Positions 1-12,614 of a DNA stretch of 64,000 nucleotides are shown piece by piece. The number at the start of each line of letters is the position of its first letter. Within the stretch, counting starts at the first letter, position 1. The notes below the pieces were generated by a model. It ran no database searches. It was not told where the DNA came from and saw only the letters and a list, made by a program, of their open reading frames with translations. The translations under genes were made by a program, and so were the position numbers. The stretch comes from Bisporella sp. PMI_857 (lineage: Eukaryota; Ascomycota; Leotiomycetes; Helotiales; Helotiaceae), in the NCBI GenBank assembly GCA_021307315.1, contig JAJSPD010000050.1, positions 289,250-353,249 of the forward strand. The letters run 5' to 3'.

Positions 1-1038
1 AGATCTAATCCTTAAATCCGCTGCTAAAATGAGGAGAGTTTGCACTAAGGCGAGGCGTGGTATCGTGTAAAAGTGGAACAAATTTGTACAGCAGAGAAAT
101 CATAAGTTCGAGCGCGTTTGCAACAGCAGGCCAAATGAAGGAGCCAACTCGCTAGCTAAATAGCTTGTGAGACTGGCTTGAACTGATAGTTACCATCAAC
201 CATAATACAAACTAACAATATGAATCAGCCTCCAATTGTCCTTCCCAATTTGAGCTAGTCCAAAGCGCCTTTCAATATCAGATATTGTGGGATTTTGGCA
301 AATATTCCCGGGCGTCGAGGCGATTCACTGATAGTACCGTATGCGTCCATTAGTACTCTTTTCGCAACAAACTATCTTTGTGTTGCTCACGATCGGATCG
401 GAAATCATCATATCCATCCTTATAACGCCGGCTTGGGCTAATACGTACACAGTGGCATTTTCCCCAGGGACAAACTACTCAGAGAACTAAGAACCGGAAT
501 TTTGACAAGCTAAATTCGATATTCTTCGTCTTTGAAGCGAAGCACCAAGGATATCTCTACCACAAGCGCAGTACGATTGATCCACATGTCCCCGCTTTAT
601 GAGCAATCCTTAAGACTAACCCGCCAAACCTAAAGGGCTCATCAATTAGGTTAGCGTGCTGGGTAGTAACTCCCACTCTTATGCGTTTCCCAGATGCAAA
701 ATTATACTAACATATCTGCGCACATCACCGTCTGTGTGAATATTTCCTACTGATGTAATGGGATGAAGAAGAAAACCTAAACAGAGATCATCTATCGAAA
801 GCATGGCATCTCACATACGGTAACTCCCCAAGCTGCTGACTGAAACAGTAGTTCGTATATATAGACCACTCGGTAAATTTAGGGGCTGTGCATCTCTTAC
901 TATCACAGCCACACATGTGACCATAAATTCAACCAGACATGATCTCTGCATTTTGAATCTTTAATATATCAGTACCATAGTTGAAATATATAGTCTGAAC
1001 CTGAGCGTCTAAAAATTAAAGTCATTAAACTACACAAA
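1..1038. other. No gene seen
   Basis: No open reading frame of useful length and no recognisable motif was found here on either strand. The last 100 bases are AT-rich and would hold the promoter and leader of the phosphatase-like gene that follows. Confidence 0.5.
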
Positions 1039-1800
1039 ATGGACCCTCCATCTCAATCCATCCCTCTCCCCATCAGCGCCATCCCACCCATCCCAGGCCT
1101 CTACATTTCTGAGTCCGTACTTCCTGCACAAAATCTGTGGAGATAGCTAACAACCCCAGTATCGTTCCCGCACGCTCCCCCGAGACGCTTTCCGCCCATG
1201 GAATCACCCACGTCCTGAGCCTAGTCTCCGCGCGCTCCTGTCCCACGATCGCCCCCTCACAACATCCAACACCTGCACATCCCGATTGAAGATAACCCGT
1301 ATGAAGACCTGGTGATGTGTCTCGAAGGCGTTTGTGAGTGGATCAAGAACGCGTTGGAACCAGGCTCGGGATTACCAGCCAGGCAAGTATCAGAGCAGCT
1401 AGAGGAGGGGAAGGAAAGGGAGGAAGCCTACGACGAGGCTCGAAGCCGCGGGAAAGGGAAGGTTTTGGTGCATTGCCTACAAGGCCAGTCCCGCAGCGGG
1501 GCTATCGTCGTCGCGTACCTGATGCGCGCGCTCGCTCTCAACTACGATGCCGCGCTCGTTCTCGCGCGTCAGCACCGCCCTGTGATTGATTTAAATCCTG
1601 GGTTTGCGGACCAGTTAAGGCTGTGGCAGGGATGGGAGTTTTCTATCTTTAATAGCGAGGGAGGAGAGATACGCACGAAAGCGGTTTATGAGACATGGAA
1701 GGCTGATAGGGGGGTTCTGCTCTCCAAGGCCCAGGTTGAGATGAATGCGGAATTGATGAGGCAGATGAAGCAGCTGGCTGGGAGCGATCGGGTGAGGTGA
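1039..1800 (+). pseudogene. Dual-specificity protein phosphatase-like gene, apparently frameshifted
   Basis: The C-terminal part, in frame from 1312 to the stop at 1800, carries the cysteine phosphatase signature HCLQGQSRSG (HC-x5-R-S) at about 1472-1501, followed by a helix and a DLNPGFADQL-like segment usual in small atypical dual-specificity phosphatases. The active-site Cys and Arg are intact. Upstream, an ATG at 1039 opens MDPPSQSIPLP and reaches IPGLYISES. A GT at 1117 and a CTAAC/CCCCAG at 1150-1159 look like a 43-nt intron, but the next conserved block (GITHVLSLVSARS, 1209-1247) lies in a different frame from the spliced product. The block NIQHLHIPIEDNPYED (1262-1309) lies in yet another frame, the one that runs into the active site. 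At least two single-base shifts, or sequencing errors, are needed to join the pieces. Family identity is fairly sure; whether the gene is functional is not. Confidence 0.6.
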
Positions 1801-2500
1801 TCAGGATGCTGCATAGGGTTGACAGTATTATTGAGCGGCATGTCGATAATTTCGAGGCTGTAAATTGCATCAAGGGAAATAGAGAGGTCGGTTCTCAGTA
1901 TACCACTCTTCTGTCACTCCCCTCGAGGAATCCTGAAGGGCCAAAAAAGGGAAAACTATTTAACGAAGGTTTTGAGCGTTCGACACGAGTCGGATTTGAA
2001 TGCACTACAGCACTTCCACACTACAGGACAATGGAAGACTATAATATGAAAGAGAGAAAAAAAACTAAGAGCTGAGATGTATGTACGATTCGTAACTATG
2101 GAATCTACAACAAGATTTAAAGCACCAATGGTCTCACAGTAGACAAAAACAAGGAATGAAATAGCTATGAAATCGAATAACTTTTTTATTTTTTAGAAAA
2201 ATAAAGTAAAATATATACATGCCTATATCTTTTTTGATACTCCGAACGCCTCGCTTTGTGATTTCATAATACATAATTTTGATGTCGAGTTTTATGGGCT
2301 CGACTCATACCTTGCAGGCTTTTGAAGTGGCTCTGTAGGGTTTTTGTTTTTTCTTTGTGGTTAAACTGATGCTGAGTATTTTGGCCTTCGCCTTTATACT
2401 GGTCAAATACAGTGGATGATATAAAGTCATCGAACTGTCCCGAAAGCTGTCCTTTGCTCGGCTAATGGGCTGGTAGTGCAGTCTCATTTAAAAATTTCTC
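1801..2500. other. Convergent 3' intergenic region
   Basis: Lies between the 3' ends of the phosphatase-like gene (+) and the acyltransferase gene (-). It is AT-rich, with A/T runs around 2050-2240 that suit polyadenylation on both strands. No coding sequence was recognised. Confidence 0.5.
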
Positions 2501-3817
2501 TCACGCTGGGACGCACCACAGCTTCGGATACTGACTCTTTGGGATGGTGGTGAAGAGGTAGGTAAACACCCAAACATATCCGATGATTTTGCTGACTGTC
2601 GGGTTCATCTTGTAGCCACCGCTTAATCTTTTCCACGCAGCTATGATAGCAGTCTCGATTAAGATGCCCGCAAAACCAGAGCAATAAAACCGCACCTCCT
2701 CCCAGAAGCCACAGCTGAATCCTAATTGTCGGACAGCGATGGCGTGCGCGAATCCGGACATGGCGAAGACATACAAGTTAATGAACATTTTCCCGACGAA
2801 TGAGGAACGCGGGAGACGCAAGATGTGTTTCGAGATAAAGGCGCCATAACTTGTGTAGGAGCGGTAGACAAGACGGTGCCAGGTCTTCGCCCAGAAGTTG
2901 CGGATGCTAGTTGCATCCTTAATACTTCCAAAGAGCCTTGGCCAGTCCTCAGGCTCATCAAGACCGCTGCCGACAAAGATGAGAGCGAGCACATCATGGA
3001 AGCCTTTGTACAGTCCGATGGAGTAGAATGTCCAGTACCCCACGAGCCAAAATCTAATAAGGGTTTCGCGGAGAGTAACTGAAGGGAGTCTACGGAAGTA
3101 AGAGAATTTGGTAGGGAGGAAGTCGGTAAGCTCCAGAGCGATGCCGTGTCTGGGTCCGAGAGTCATAAAAATGTAGTTGTATGCTTGTAGCATAATGAAG
3201 ATGGTGAACAGGGCGATCAACCGGTCGCGCAGGAAGATGGTGCGTGGTTTTCGGAGAAAGGAGCGCAAGGGCTTGAATTGGTCGGTTTGTATGGATTCTT
3301 CATCCGCGGGTGACGATGGCGGCTTGAGGTAGTGCCGATGGATGCCTGGTGCTTCACGGGGTGTACCTAGCCAGCGGGCGTTGAAGAGCATCTTGTAGCC
3401 TCCTCTCCAGTCGATAGATGTGAGTATGGTGGAGGTGGGGTCGGCGGATGTAGATTTGGAGGGGAGCTGGTATTGCTCGACGATAAGAACACAGGTCATG
3501 TGTGATAGGTAGATGACAACGAACATGGCAAACGATTCAGTGCCTTCGAATCCCCATTTTCGGTCGGAGATGTTTCGGAATGCGAGGAGCGCGAAACCAA
3601 TTAGGGAAGCCAAGGCAACTGGTCGATATCTTTGCTGGATGTTGACACCAATGACACCAGAAAGCATAGAAAGGGAAAACCAAGAGACAGAGGAAAGGAT
3701 GTTGAGGATGTTGGATACCTGCATGATTGCGAAATTACTCGCAGGAGCGAGCTCTGCAAGAGTTCTATGACCACAGCTTGATTGAAATGACGGAAGGAAA
3801 TATTTGGAAGTCGACAC
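2501..3817 (-). CDS. Wax synthase-like MBOAT acyltransferase, membrane protein
   Basis: Intronless 438-residue polytopic membrane protein. The C-terminal part shows the wax-synthase domain (MBOAT_2) hallmarks: a segment with SIRNFWAKTWHRLVYRSY at about residues 304-321, followed by a hydrophobic helix with SGFAHA, whose His358 is the likely catalytic histidine. The central GYKMLFNARWLGTPREAPG block (about 140-158) is also typical of the fungal family that contains acetyltransferases of terpenoid and trichothecene-type pathways as well as sterol and wax ester synthases. About seven to eight hydrophobic segments are visible. Such enzymes move an acyl group from acyl-CoA onto an alcohol in the ER membrane. 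No biosynthetic core enzyme lies next to it, so the substrate cannot be inferred. The first Met is used; Met32 (MQVSNILNIL) is an alternative start just before the first helix. Confidence 0.8.
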   Translation of the reverse strand: MSTSKYFLPSFQSSCGHRTLAELAPASNFAIMQVSNILNILSSVSWFSLSMLSGVIGVNIQQRYRPVALASLIGFALLAFRNISDRKWGFEGTESFAMFVVIYLSHMTCVLIVEQYQLPSKSTSADPTSTILTSIDWRGGYKMLFNARWLGTPREAPGIHRHYLKPPSSPADEESIQTDQFKPLRSFLRKPRTIFLRDRLIALFTIFIMLQAYNYIFMTLGPRHGIALELTDFLPTKFSYFRRLPSVTLRETLIRFWLVGYWTFYSIGLYKGFHDVLALIFVGSGLDEPEDWPRLFGSIKDATSIRNFWAKTWHRLVYRSYTSYGAFISKHILRLPRSSFVGKMFINLYVFAMSGFAHAIAVRQLGFSCGFWEEVRFYCSGFAGILIETAIIAAWKRLSGGYKMNPTVSKIIGYVWVFTYLFTTIPKSQYPKLWCVPA

Positions 3818-4902
3818 TATCGACGAGTGCTTGAAGACGACAATAACAATACCAACAGGAATTTCCAGCGACGAGGAACAGGATGAGATAGGGAACGCAC
3901 GATGGAATGAGATGAGGATTGAAGTGCTTGCAAGAAGAAGGTCAAAGACAAAGGAAAGATAGTGTTGAGGTTGATGAGGATTGATAGGATCGAATGAGTC
4001 TTGTACACAACTATATGTACCAGAACTTCCTCTAGCTGTCTCCTACCAAAGATTCAGTGTTGAGAAGCGGTTTTCCTCCTTTCCATCCTGCTCCTAATCC
4101 CGTGGGACCAGCGTACTTAAAGAATGTCAACAAACAACGGAGGAAAGAGGCGGGGTGGGAGTAGGAAACCCTTTCGAGCCTCATCCTGCTCCTGGACGAA
4201 AATCCCTCCACATGAAGAACATGAAGGGCAGAGGGTGTGTAGAGCGTGTTGGGGATCACTTCAACTTTGTTCCTTTAACTCCAATGGCATCCTCGCTCCT
4301 CCTGAGATCCTCTGGCTCGCTTGCTTCGAGCATAATTCACGGTATGAGCGTGCACAATTGGTAGATTTGAGGTTGGGGCTTTCATAATCCTGTGTTCCTC
4401 TTATCTCTGCTGCGGTGGATCCCTCAAGCGCACGTGTACAGTGAGAATCACTGGCATATAGAGAAAAGCTCGCTTGATGATTGGATCGCTATGATATAAT
4501 CTTAATGTTTTGCTAAGGTGTTCGCTTTGGATCTTATGGGATGTTTACTGGTGGCGCAGCCAGGGACCATAAGCCACATCCATCTGCTTCCTCTTGTCTT
4601 GGCTTTCTCCAATCCAATCTGACATTGCTGTGCACAATTTAATTGCTCAACTGCATAATTAAGAAAAAATTATCCACATTCATGCTCAATGTTGCTTTAT
4701 CATCCGAAGGTACTTCACATGGGGATGCGCAACTGAACGACCAACGCTGCTAGCTCACCCGCGGAATCTGAAGATGACACTTGATAATGGAGCAATGTGC
4801 ACCATTTGATGGTAATATTAGCTACGAAGTGGGGTATAATTTAGCAACCAGTCCTTGAATTCGCTCAATATGCTTCCCGCCCTTCAAGATCCCCAAATGC
4901 GT
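3818..4902. other. Promoter-side intergenic region, no gene seen
   Basis: Lies upstream of the acyltransferase gene and downstream of the PHD-finger gene, both transcribed leftwards. The short open frames here overlap on both strands and show no motif or splice continuity, so I read none as coding. Confidence 0.45.
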
Positions 4903-6995
4903 TCAAGTGAATTCATTCTGCCACTTGACCAGTTGCCTTGTCAGTACATCCATCATGTCTAAGCACGACAAGTCCTTGAAATCTGTGGCAGCTGGCTTAT
5001 TCTCGCCTTCTTTCAGGCCTTCTCCTTTGTCACCATTAACTTGTACCATGGGCAGGCTCTCCGCCACCCCCCGCATTAATTGCCCAGTTGCCTCCTCTTT
5101 CCTCAATGACATCGGTTCTCCGGCCAGCTCCAGTTGAGTCCGAGCAATGAAGTCGAGGATTGATGCAACTCGTCGCTTCATATCTGTCATTGATATCTTA
5201 CTATGACCGATCTTCAATTTTCCTGGTTTGCCTTCGTTTATCGAGCCTTTATGTTTAGGTGAGTGTCCATTCTCATCCCCTTTTACAACATCTCGGGATT
5301 GCGATCTTCCTGGTGATCGCTCTTCTCCGTCCGGAGGATCTCTATCTTTTGTATATTGGTTTTTGCCTGATTTTCCTTTCCGGGCATTCGGTGGTCTGCC
5401 GCCTTTTTTATGGGACGTAGAAGGTTGAGTTATTGTGGGTGTGTCAGGGACAATTGGGGTAGCTAAAGGTACAGGGGGTGGATCCAGAGGCTGAGGAACT
5501 ATTTCATGACTTTTGCTTGCCGGTTGCCGTGTAGTTGCTGCGTCTTCCTCCACGGGCTCCGAGTCTGTGAGCAACGTTAGAATGTACTTGTAGTTATTTG
5601 TTGGAGTCAACTTACCATCGATCCGACGACGCTCAGCACGCCCTTCTCGTTTCTTTTTTGCTTCAAGTCTTAACCTTTCACGCTCCTCTCTTTCCGTCTT
5701 CTCCTTGTGATTCTTCGCAGCAGCACCCCTTATCTTCTTACTTCCACTGCTCCGTGCATTCACGCCATCGTCAGAATCAGCCTGGGATGCAAACCGATGT
5801 GGTTCATGGGTTGGTGAGGGAGAAGCGGAATTAGTCCGCTGCCGTTTTACAGTATCTGGTTTCCTTCTGCAATATGTTAGATGTCAATCATACTCCGCGA
5901 ATATATTCCTTACTCTTCACTTTCGCTCCGTCCACGTTTGCCTCGTCGTATGCCACCACTGTCTATGCTCTCGCCGCTCTTATCGCCTTTGCTTGCTTCT
6001 ATCGCACGTCGTAATTGCTCCTCTTCGTCATAAGCAGCATCTCTACTATTCATAGTCGATCTTCGTTTAGCGCTTTGAGCACTGGAAGATGGACGGCCAT
6101 TTTTGCTACTCCGCGGTGATCTTGTGCCGTCCTTTGAGAAGGACGCAGCCCTGGATGTGGTTCTAGAGATGCTCTGGTAGAGTGGGAGATAATGCGAATA
6201 ACGTTGCCTGCGTTCCGCCATATTAGTACCTTCTCGATTAAAGATATCGGAGGAAATATTTGACAATGTTGCGATTTTTACAGCCCTGAAGCAGCCAGCC
6301 TTGTGAGACTGATCTGCGCCACGTTTTCGCGTCAGGGCTGACTAGCCAGAAGAAAATGATGTAGGTATTGTATATCCTCAAAGTTGAAAATCCACGTACC
6401 CGCTAGGTGCTGTATATATTTTGTGTAAATCTTTTCGACATTCTTCGCAGAAATATTCGTCTGGGCTTTCCTTTTCGCTCATGATTCCTACGCAGCCACC
6501 ATGCTGCCAAACTTTGCAAATGTCGCATTGTAAAAAGAAGCCAGCCAGATCTTCTGTGACATCTGCAGGATTGATGAGAGACCCTTCTATTCCCTCTCTA
6601 ACCCCATGGCCATTCTCGGCATCAAGTTGTGGTGGTCCGGGATAGTCTTCGAAGGCGCAAATGCACCGCACGGTACCATCGTCTTCCTCCATATCATCTG
6701 CGTCGTTTGTGACTTCGGGTTCAACTATTTCCGCTTTAGATCCTTTATCCTTTTCGTCGCCTCGACCGCGTTTTCGACGTGTTTGAATGCTGTCATCGGC
6801 AGTCTCTTTGTCCTCAGCGGCATCCGAAGACAATGAACCTGACGGTGTCGATTTCCGCGGTGATTCGGTTTTCTGGTGTGATCGGGTAGCCCTTTCGGCG
6901 CGACTAGAAGAGTTCGAAGAGGCAGATGAATGGTGGGAGACGGATGGGAGAGGTTGGCTGGCGCGATTTGCTCTGGAGGAACGTCGTGCCTCCAT
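4903..6995 (-). CDS. PHD-finger protein, Cti6-like histone deacetylase complex subunit
   Basis: Four exons on the minus strand: 6995-6400, 6207-5914, 5866-5616 and 5564-4903. Donors are GTACGT, GTAAGG and GTAAGT, acceptors CAG, CAG and CAG, and the model gives 600 residues. The start MEARRSSRAN is chosen over an upstream in-frame Met because the basic Ser-rich opening begins there. A C4HC3 PHD finger spans about residues 111-186: C111 and C113, then an insertion of about 40 residues, C157 and C160, H165 and C168, C183 and C186. Exon 2 opens with the QRYSHYLPLY block that follows the finger in Cti6-type proteins. The rest is highly charged, with a Lys/Arg/Glu coiled-coil segment in exon 3 and a C-terminal helix ending WQNEFT. 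Cti6 in yeast is a subunit of the Rpd3L deacetylase and reads H3K4 methylation. Orthology here is inferred from layout, not from a search. Confidence 0.8.
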
Positions 6996-8345
6996 TGTAA
7001 TCGAGGGTAGAAAATATATTTGGATCTCGCAGATTATAAGAAGCGATTGATCCTCTGCTAAAAGATTTGGTGATCGCAAATTGAAATCAAAGGGCTTTCT
7101 GGGGATGTGGGAAAGCTCAGTCGGCGTCGGAGTGATAAAAGGATGGCGGAAATGCCTTTTCTGAAGGATTGATTGGAACTAAAGGGCGAGAATAGTCTTC
7201 TCGATTCGTAGAGTCAATGCTGGAGAGATCTTGATACTCATGATTTGGAAATTGATATGGTTTTGTGGCAGTTGTGGAGGAGGTAAAATAAGAATTTGGT
7301 GTGAGTTTGAGTTAGGATAGAATCGATCGCCCGCAATTCTCGAGCTCAAAAGCCACCACTTTCTGGACCCGTCACTCCCCCCTCTTCGGCTCATTGGAAT
7401 TACGGACTGCCTTCATGCTGGTCATTGGTCACACCGCTTTCGGCAGAATCTTGGCATATTAAACGTACGCCCACGTACAGTTAGCGTAGTGGAGAAAATC
7501 CAGGCACGTAAGGGGCAAGATAAGCGAGGATTGGACTGCTGGCAGGGGTCGGCTTAGCATTGATACAGACCACCATAGGGCACAGATGAATCAACCTCAA
7601 GTTTGGTGGACACACGTACATGAGCATAATCGTACTTTAATAATATACTGAATTTCGAATCCTCTCCTCCTTCTACCGAAGCAACGCATAGATTACGCTT
7701 AGGCCGTTCATTACCCTTCGCCAGTTCTTGATTTGCATACCTACTCCGGCCCAAAGGACCTGTGCTGTCTTGCTGGGAAGGACCAGTGGTGGTGGGTGAT
7801 GATCAATCAAACAGGTAGATTTCTATTTCACTTTCTACCAGAGCTACTACCTCTAGAGACACTCAAATCATTCTATGAGTATCCTTCATTGGGGCCAACT
7901 CTCCCTGCCAGAATTGACATGTTAGATAGTGGTATCTGGGACATTTTGCTGATCTGGTCTCTGAGGAAGATAGGAGGTCACAACGTTGTAAAAGCCACGA
8001 ACCTCAACTGCATCTGCCTTCTAGACAGCGAACTATACATTGAGAAGGATTGGTATATTTGGGCAACTCCATACGCGTGTCTGTGATGGGTATGCTGATT
8101 TTATTCTGTCCCTTTTCTGCTTTACTAGCTGCCGCCACTATTCAACATCTACGTCGTCAACTGTATATTTGGACCGCGTTATGATGGGCCACAACTCATG
8201 CGAGATCAGGTCCAAAATTCCGAGACCCTTTGACTGCCCTTCCATCCGTCAAATGGCACCTGCTTTACCTATGTTCTCCGTTCAGCGGTGGCTAACTCAT
8301 CCCTCTTGGTACATTCTAGGCTACTCTCCAGAATTACAGCGAGAT
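6996..8345. other. Divergent intergenic region, no convincing gene
   Basis: Separates the PHD-finger gene (-) from the basic conserved protein gene (+) and should contain both promoters and leaders. Open frames at 7554-7754 (-) and 7733-8086 (+) exist but overlap one another and show no recognisable motif. Confidence 0.45.
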
Positions 8346-10298
8346 ATGTCTCCAGACACCGTTTCTCTATACCCAGACCGTCCTATTCGGCCACTTCCTA
8401 AAAAACCTCTACGGGAACGTCTCTCTCCAGAGGTTGCCTCAACTATAAAATATCCACCAGCTCCTAAGACCACAACTCCCTTATTTCAGTATGGATATAG
8501 CCGAGATGAGAATTCAGGGAATGGGTTGGTAGAGCCATCACATCCGAGCGAGCGTGAGAGGGCAGATGAGTTTCAACGAAACTACATCTCGAGGAGGAAT
8601 GGTGATGATTTGGAAAGCGATGAGGATGATCAGGCATATCGAAGTCGAATCTATTCGCGTCCATCAGCAGATACACCTGGCAGGTCATACCGCTATGTGC
8701 AGAGGGTAGATTCCAAGAACGCAAAACCACAACCACCAGCTTCTACAGCATCCTCTGCTGACGGCTATGATTCATTTGAGAACACTAATAACAAGAAGAA
8801 AAGGAAGATTCCAACTCCAGGTGATACTTTAAATGGAACTCACTTATCTGGCGACTTGGCCGTGATGGGGATATCTGGACCAGAAGATTTGTCCGAAGAT
8901 GTCAGTCCAGGGAACGTATACCATGTTTCTGGCTCTGGACAGGGGCTTTCTGGGCCTGGTAGAGGGAGATACGGGCGAGTTCGGAACGGCAGGAGTCCTT
9001 TGAGAACTCTCTCTGATGCTTCTGCTAATTGGGGCAATGGGCGTACGTCAAAACGGCAGCCACAGTGGCCCTCAACAAGTAAATCATGCCGCAATCGACC
9101 TAACTGCTTTGCTAATTTCCAGTAGATGAAACCGCTGGCATCATTTCGCAGTCCATTGCTACCGCCGAGAAATATCCTATAACCCCATCTCGAGGACAAG
9201 AAAATGTCAGTATCTTGCATCAAGCTTCAAAGAAGTCAAGTCCCGCTTCAACACAATTTACCTTTACATGTGATTCTCAAGTACCGGCTCCTGCCCCCTG
9301 GCCTTTACCCAGCAATTCGGGCATCAATCAGAGTCAGGTAGGCTCTAGGATGATGAGCACTCATGGGACACAAACTAGTCCTAGTATGCCAGCTGGATAC
9401 AATCCGCCATCTACACAAAGTAGACCCCCGCATGGTCCCATGCCAAAACAGCCTCCTCCACCGCCAATTACGAAGAAAACACGTCGGAGAAGGACCGGAA
9501 ACGAGTATCTTGCCGCTGCTCGTCAGCGTCGAGAAGCTCAAAGATGGAAAAACCAACACCAACCTGTATCTAAAGAAGAGCAGTGGATTTGTGAGTTTTG
9601 TGAATACGAACAGATTTTTGGCGAGCCACCTATGGCTTTGATCAGGCAATATGAGATTAAGGATAGACGACAACGTAAACAGGAGGCTGAAAGACAAAGA
9701 TTGCTGGAAAAGGCGAAAAAAAACCGTAAGGGAAAGAAAGGTGGAAAGACTGCCTCGAAGGCTGTTGCTTCACAGCACGACAAACATACACAACAAAGCC
9801 AACATCATACTTCAATGAACCAGACCCATAGCCAGGGTACACAGAGCGACGAGCAATATGACAACCAAGATGATTACGACGAGGAGGACGAAGAGTATGA
9901 AGCTCCACCATCGCCTGCTGGAGCTCGTGCTACGTAAGTCAGGCCTTTCTTATTTTCTTCCTTTGAATGTCGTTTTTATTACCGAAAATTGCTTCTACTG
10001 GCCGAATTATGAATATGCACATCAGAAACTTGGAGCTGTCAGCTTTCCTGAGAACTCAAGTATTGGATATGTATTCGCCAATGAATGTTTGAAACAAAAG
10101 CCTTTCAACCTAATACTCTGCCTTGAGTTCGGCGATCACTGTTCTAGTGTGTTATAGGCTAAACTTTAGGTTTCTACTTAGTAAGCACTTGCTAACTTAA
10201 ACATAATGAATAGTCGTCGTGCGGATCTTGCTGCTGCTGCCCACAATAGGAAAGTGACACTTCAAGGAGGAACTTCTCCAGGTCCACCAATATCCTGA
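8346..10298 (+). CDS. Conserved basic low-complexity protein of unknown function
   Basis: Three-exon gene. Exon 1 is 8346-9042 (donor GTACGT) or 8346-9078 (donor GTAAAT); both are phase 1 and join in frame to exon 2, which starts after CAG at 9123. Exon 2 ends at 9933 before GTAAGT, and exon 3 runs from 10214 to the TGA at 10298. The start MSPDTVSLYPDRPIRPLPKK is preferred over the upstream open frame from 8040, which lacks protein-like character. The N-terminal half is polar and disordered. The C-terminal half holds a block with RRRTGNEYLAAARQRREAQRW and then WICEFCEYEQIFGEPP (a CxxC pair) and a long Lys/Arg-rich helix with KNRKGKKGGK, suggesting nuclear or nucleic-acid contact. An acidic stretch (DEEDEEYE) closes exon 2. 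I cannot name a family; conservation is an impression only. Confidence 0.65.
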
Positions 10299-12614
10299 CA
10301 TATAAAGCATGGCCTCTCCCCCTTATTGAGTTGAGACTTCAAACTTAAAACTGTCGAATTAAACTCGCCAGTAAAGCTTGGTACTCCTTTCTCGAATGCC
10401 TCCATGGCTAGCCACACTTATTTCTTTTCCTCGTTTTCACTTCAGCAAAGCATAGCGTACCATCCTGCATCAGCGACACATCATCGAACAATCAATATCC
10501 CCAATGCCACCCACTCCTCTCTTCCGAAATGCATTAAACCCAGTCACAGGAAAGACTGACCTGGGATTCATTAGAAATGGCATGCTATGATGCTATTATG
10601 TACGAGCCTTTTAGGAAAGCCTGACCTGTACATGTTAAATAAGATAATTAGCAGCACCGAATGCATTCTACCGGAATTATGTTCCAATCCATTTCGTGCG
10701 TGACCATATTAGATGTCAATTATTCTTAAAAGCCCAAGAATGGATTGAAAACCAAGAGTGAGACTCGCGTGACGCCGCATACGTTCGCATGAGAGCTTAA
10801 CTGTATCATCACAAACGTGAGTTTGTGTCTTTTGTGGGAGATATAGAGTTTACGTCATATCCAATTCACTCAATTAATGAATCTGATGCTACAGATCTAC
10901 CAGCTTCTATACAAGTTATTTTCGGTTGTTCACAAAAATATCAAGACCATTTCTTCTCAATCGCTCTGATGACTTGACCTACAGTACCCATTACTTAGCA
11001 TTCCGTCCTCCCGCGGCAACATCTCTGATACAAGGTTCCTCTTTCGTCTCACCAAGGACTGAGTCTCAGTCTTCAAGAGGCCCTACCCTCATATCCTCCT
11101 ATCACTCCCTTCATGCTTTCTCCTCCCCAACCTCCCCAACCACCTGCTTCATGTACCAAGATAGCCACCAACGTAATCTCATTTCTCGCGTAATAGTCTT
11201 TCGGTTGACCTCTTTCTAGCTAATCGCAGTCCTGGTCACAGAAATCACGGCCACCTCGGCGCAGTACCGTAGCGAAAACAATCCGTGGGCGTCCAGACGA
11301 GGAGTATATATATGAGGAACAGCATAAAGAGGATGGAAGTGATGATTGTCTCGAACAGGAGCAAGATGTTCAGGCAATCATGAAAGAGCTGCATTTTTCT
11401 TTTTCTTTTTCTTTTTGGCTTCCTTGGATGACCCGGACGTGGATTCTGGGCAGGTCCGAATAAATAGGATGCCTTGAGAGATGGACTGGGCTCTAGGCGA
11501 GTCGGTATGGGCATATCTTCTGATAATGATTTTTCGTGGTGATATTAAAGACGAGATTGAAACTGAAGATCATTCACCTCTACTCGCGGCCAGCCTTCTG
11601 AATCTCGTTGCCGATCAAGTCATTACAGAGTCAGAATCCCAGAATGGCAAGTTCACTTGTGATCATCTTCGATCGACCCCTTTCCTTTCTCTTCTTTTTC
11701 ACGCCCCGCCCATCCATCTTCTTTCCTTCTCCCTTCATCTTAGACTCTGAAAGGCAGAGCGACGAAGGTGAGGTCAACGCTTTAATCTTTGCTTTCTTCA
11801 CTTCTGCTTCCAACCGTTTTGCTTTCAACTGTCATCTTTACGCAGTATCTTTTATTCATTTAGTCCTTTTAAGTTTGTTCAGTTTATTTTTGGTTGCAAG
11901 CTTATTAAATATAAATTATATGCCGATAGAGAAGTGTTTGTCTCTGAAATTGCTTAGGATCCGCGGGTAATCGTGCTTGCCTTTGCCCGGCGAGGCTTTA
12001 AACGTTATTGCTTTCACTATACTTTATTATATGTGATTTTGTAGTCAGATCATATGCTTTTTCCAGAGATCATGACCCGGAGATTATTAGAAATAGTACG
12101 TGTCAAGACTTCATCCAATTTGTAACGGGAACGACAGGGTGAGAGCAAAGTTTATAACAAGTATTGACTATTTTAATGAATTGTGAAGCGTTTGAAGTTT
12201 TTAAAGTGTGAAACCGCGTTTAAATCGACTCGTCTGCAAGGGGGGTACTAACTGTAAATGGATTTACTGAAAGAGAAATCTCAATTAGAAATTCATACTA
12301 ATGCTGAGTTTTTTTGGGGGGCGAACAACTCACTTTGATTGTTTCATACTGTAATACTCTGAAATTTATGTCGAGCTCTAGTCTGGGTTCGCTGTATGCC
12401 GAATGCCGAATGCCAGAAACGAAATGATCTCACTTTCTCATAATTTAAGAATATCATAAGATTAAGTAGATAGAAGGGGTTTCAGATTATAAATTAACGT
12501 ATTGAAGGACTCTCAAAATAAATAATCAAATAAAAATGTATGCAGAATTAGCCAACAAGGCTTCATGATCTAGATTTACCTTGTAGCAAAATACTACTTA
12601 GCAAGTCGATCTCT
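10299..12614. other. Long intergenic region, no gene seen
   Basis: About 2.3 kb between the 3' ends of two facing genes. Open frames at 10926-11219, 11245-11514 and 11608-11970 are short, overlap antisense frames and show no motif. A pyrimidine-rich stretch lies at about 11395-11430. Nothing was supported as a gene. Confidence 0.45.

Noticed and set aside
8040..8345. Upstream extension of the basic conserved protein (MRRIGIFGQLHT...)
   Set aside because: The extension is unlike the rest of the protein and contains many Cys, Phe and Leu codons. The internal start MSPDTVSLYPDRP has clear protein character.
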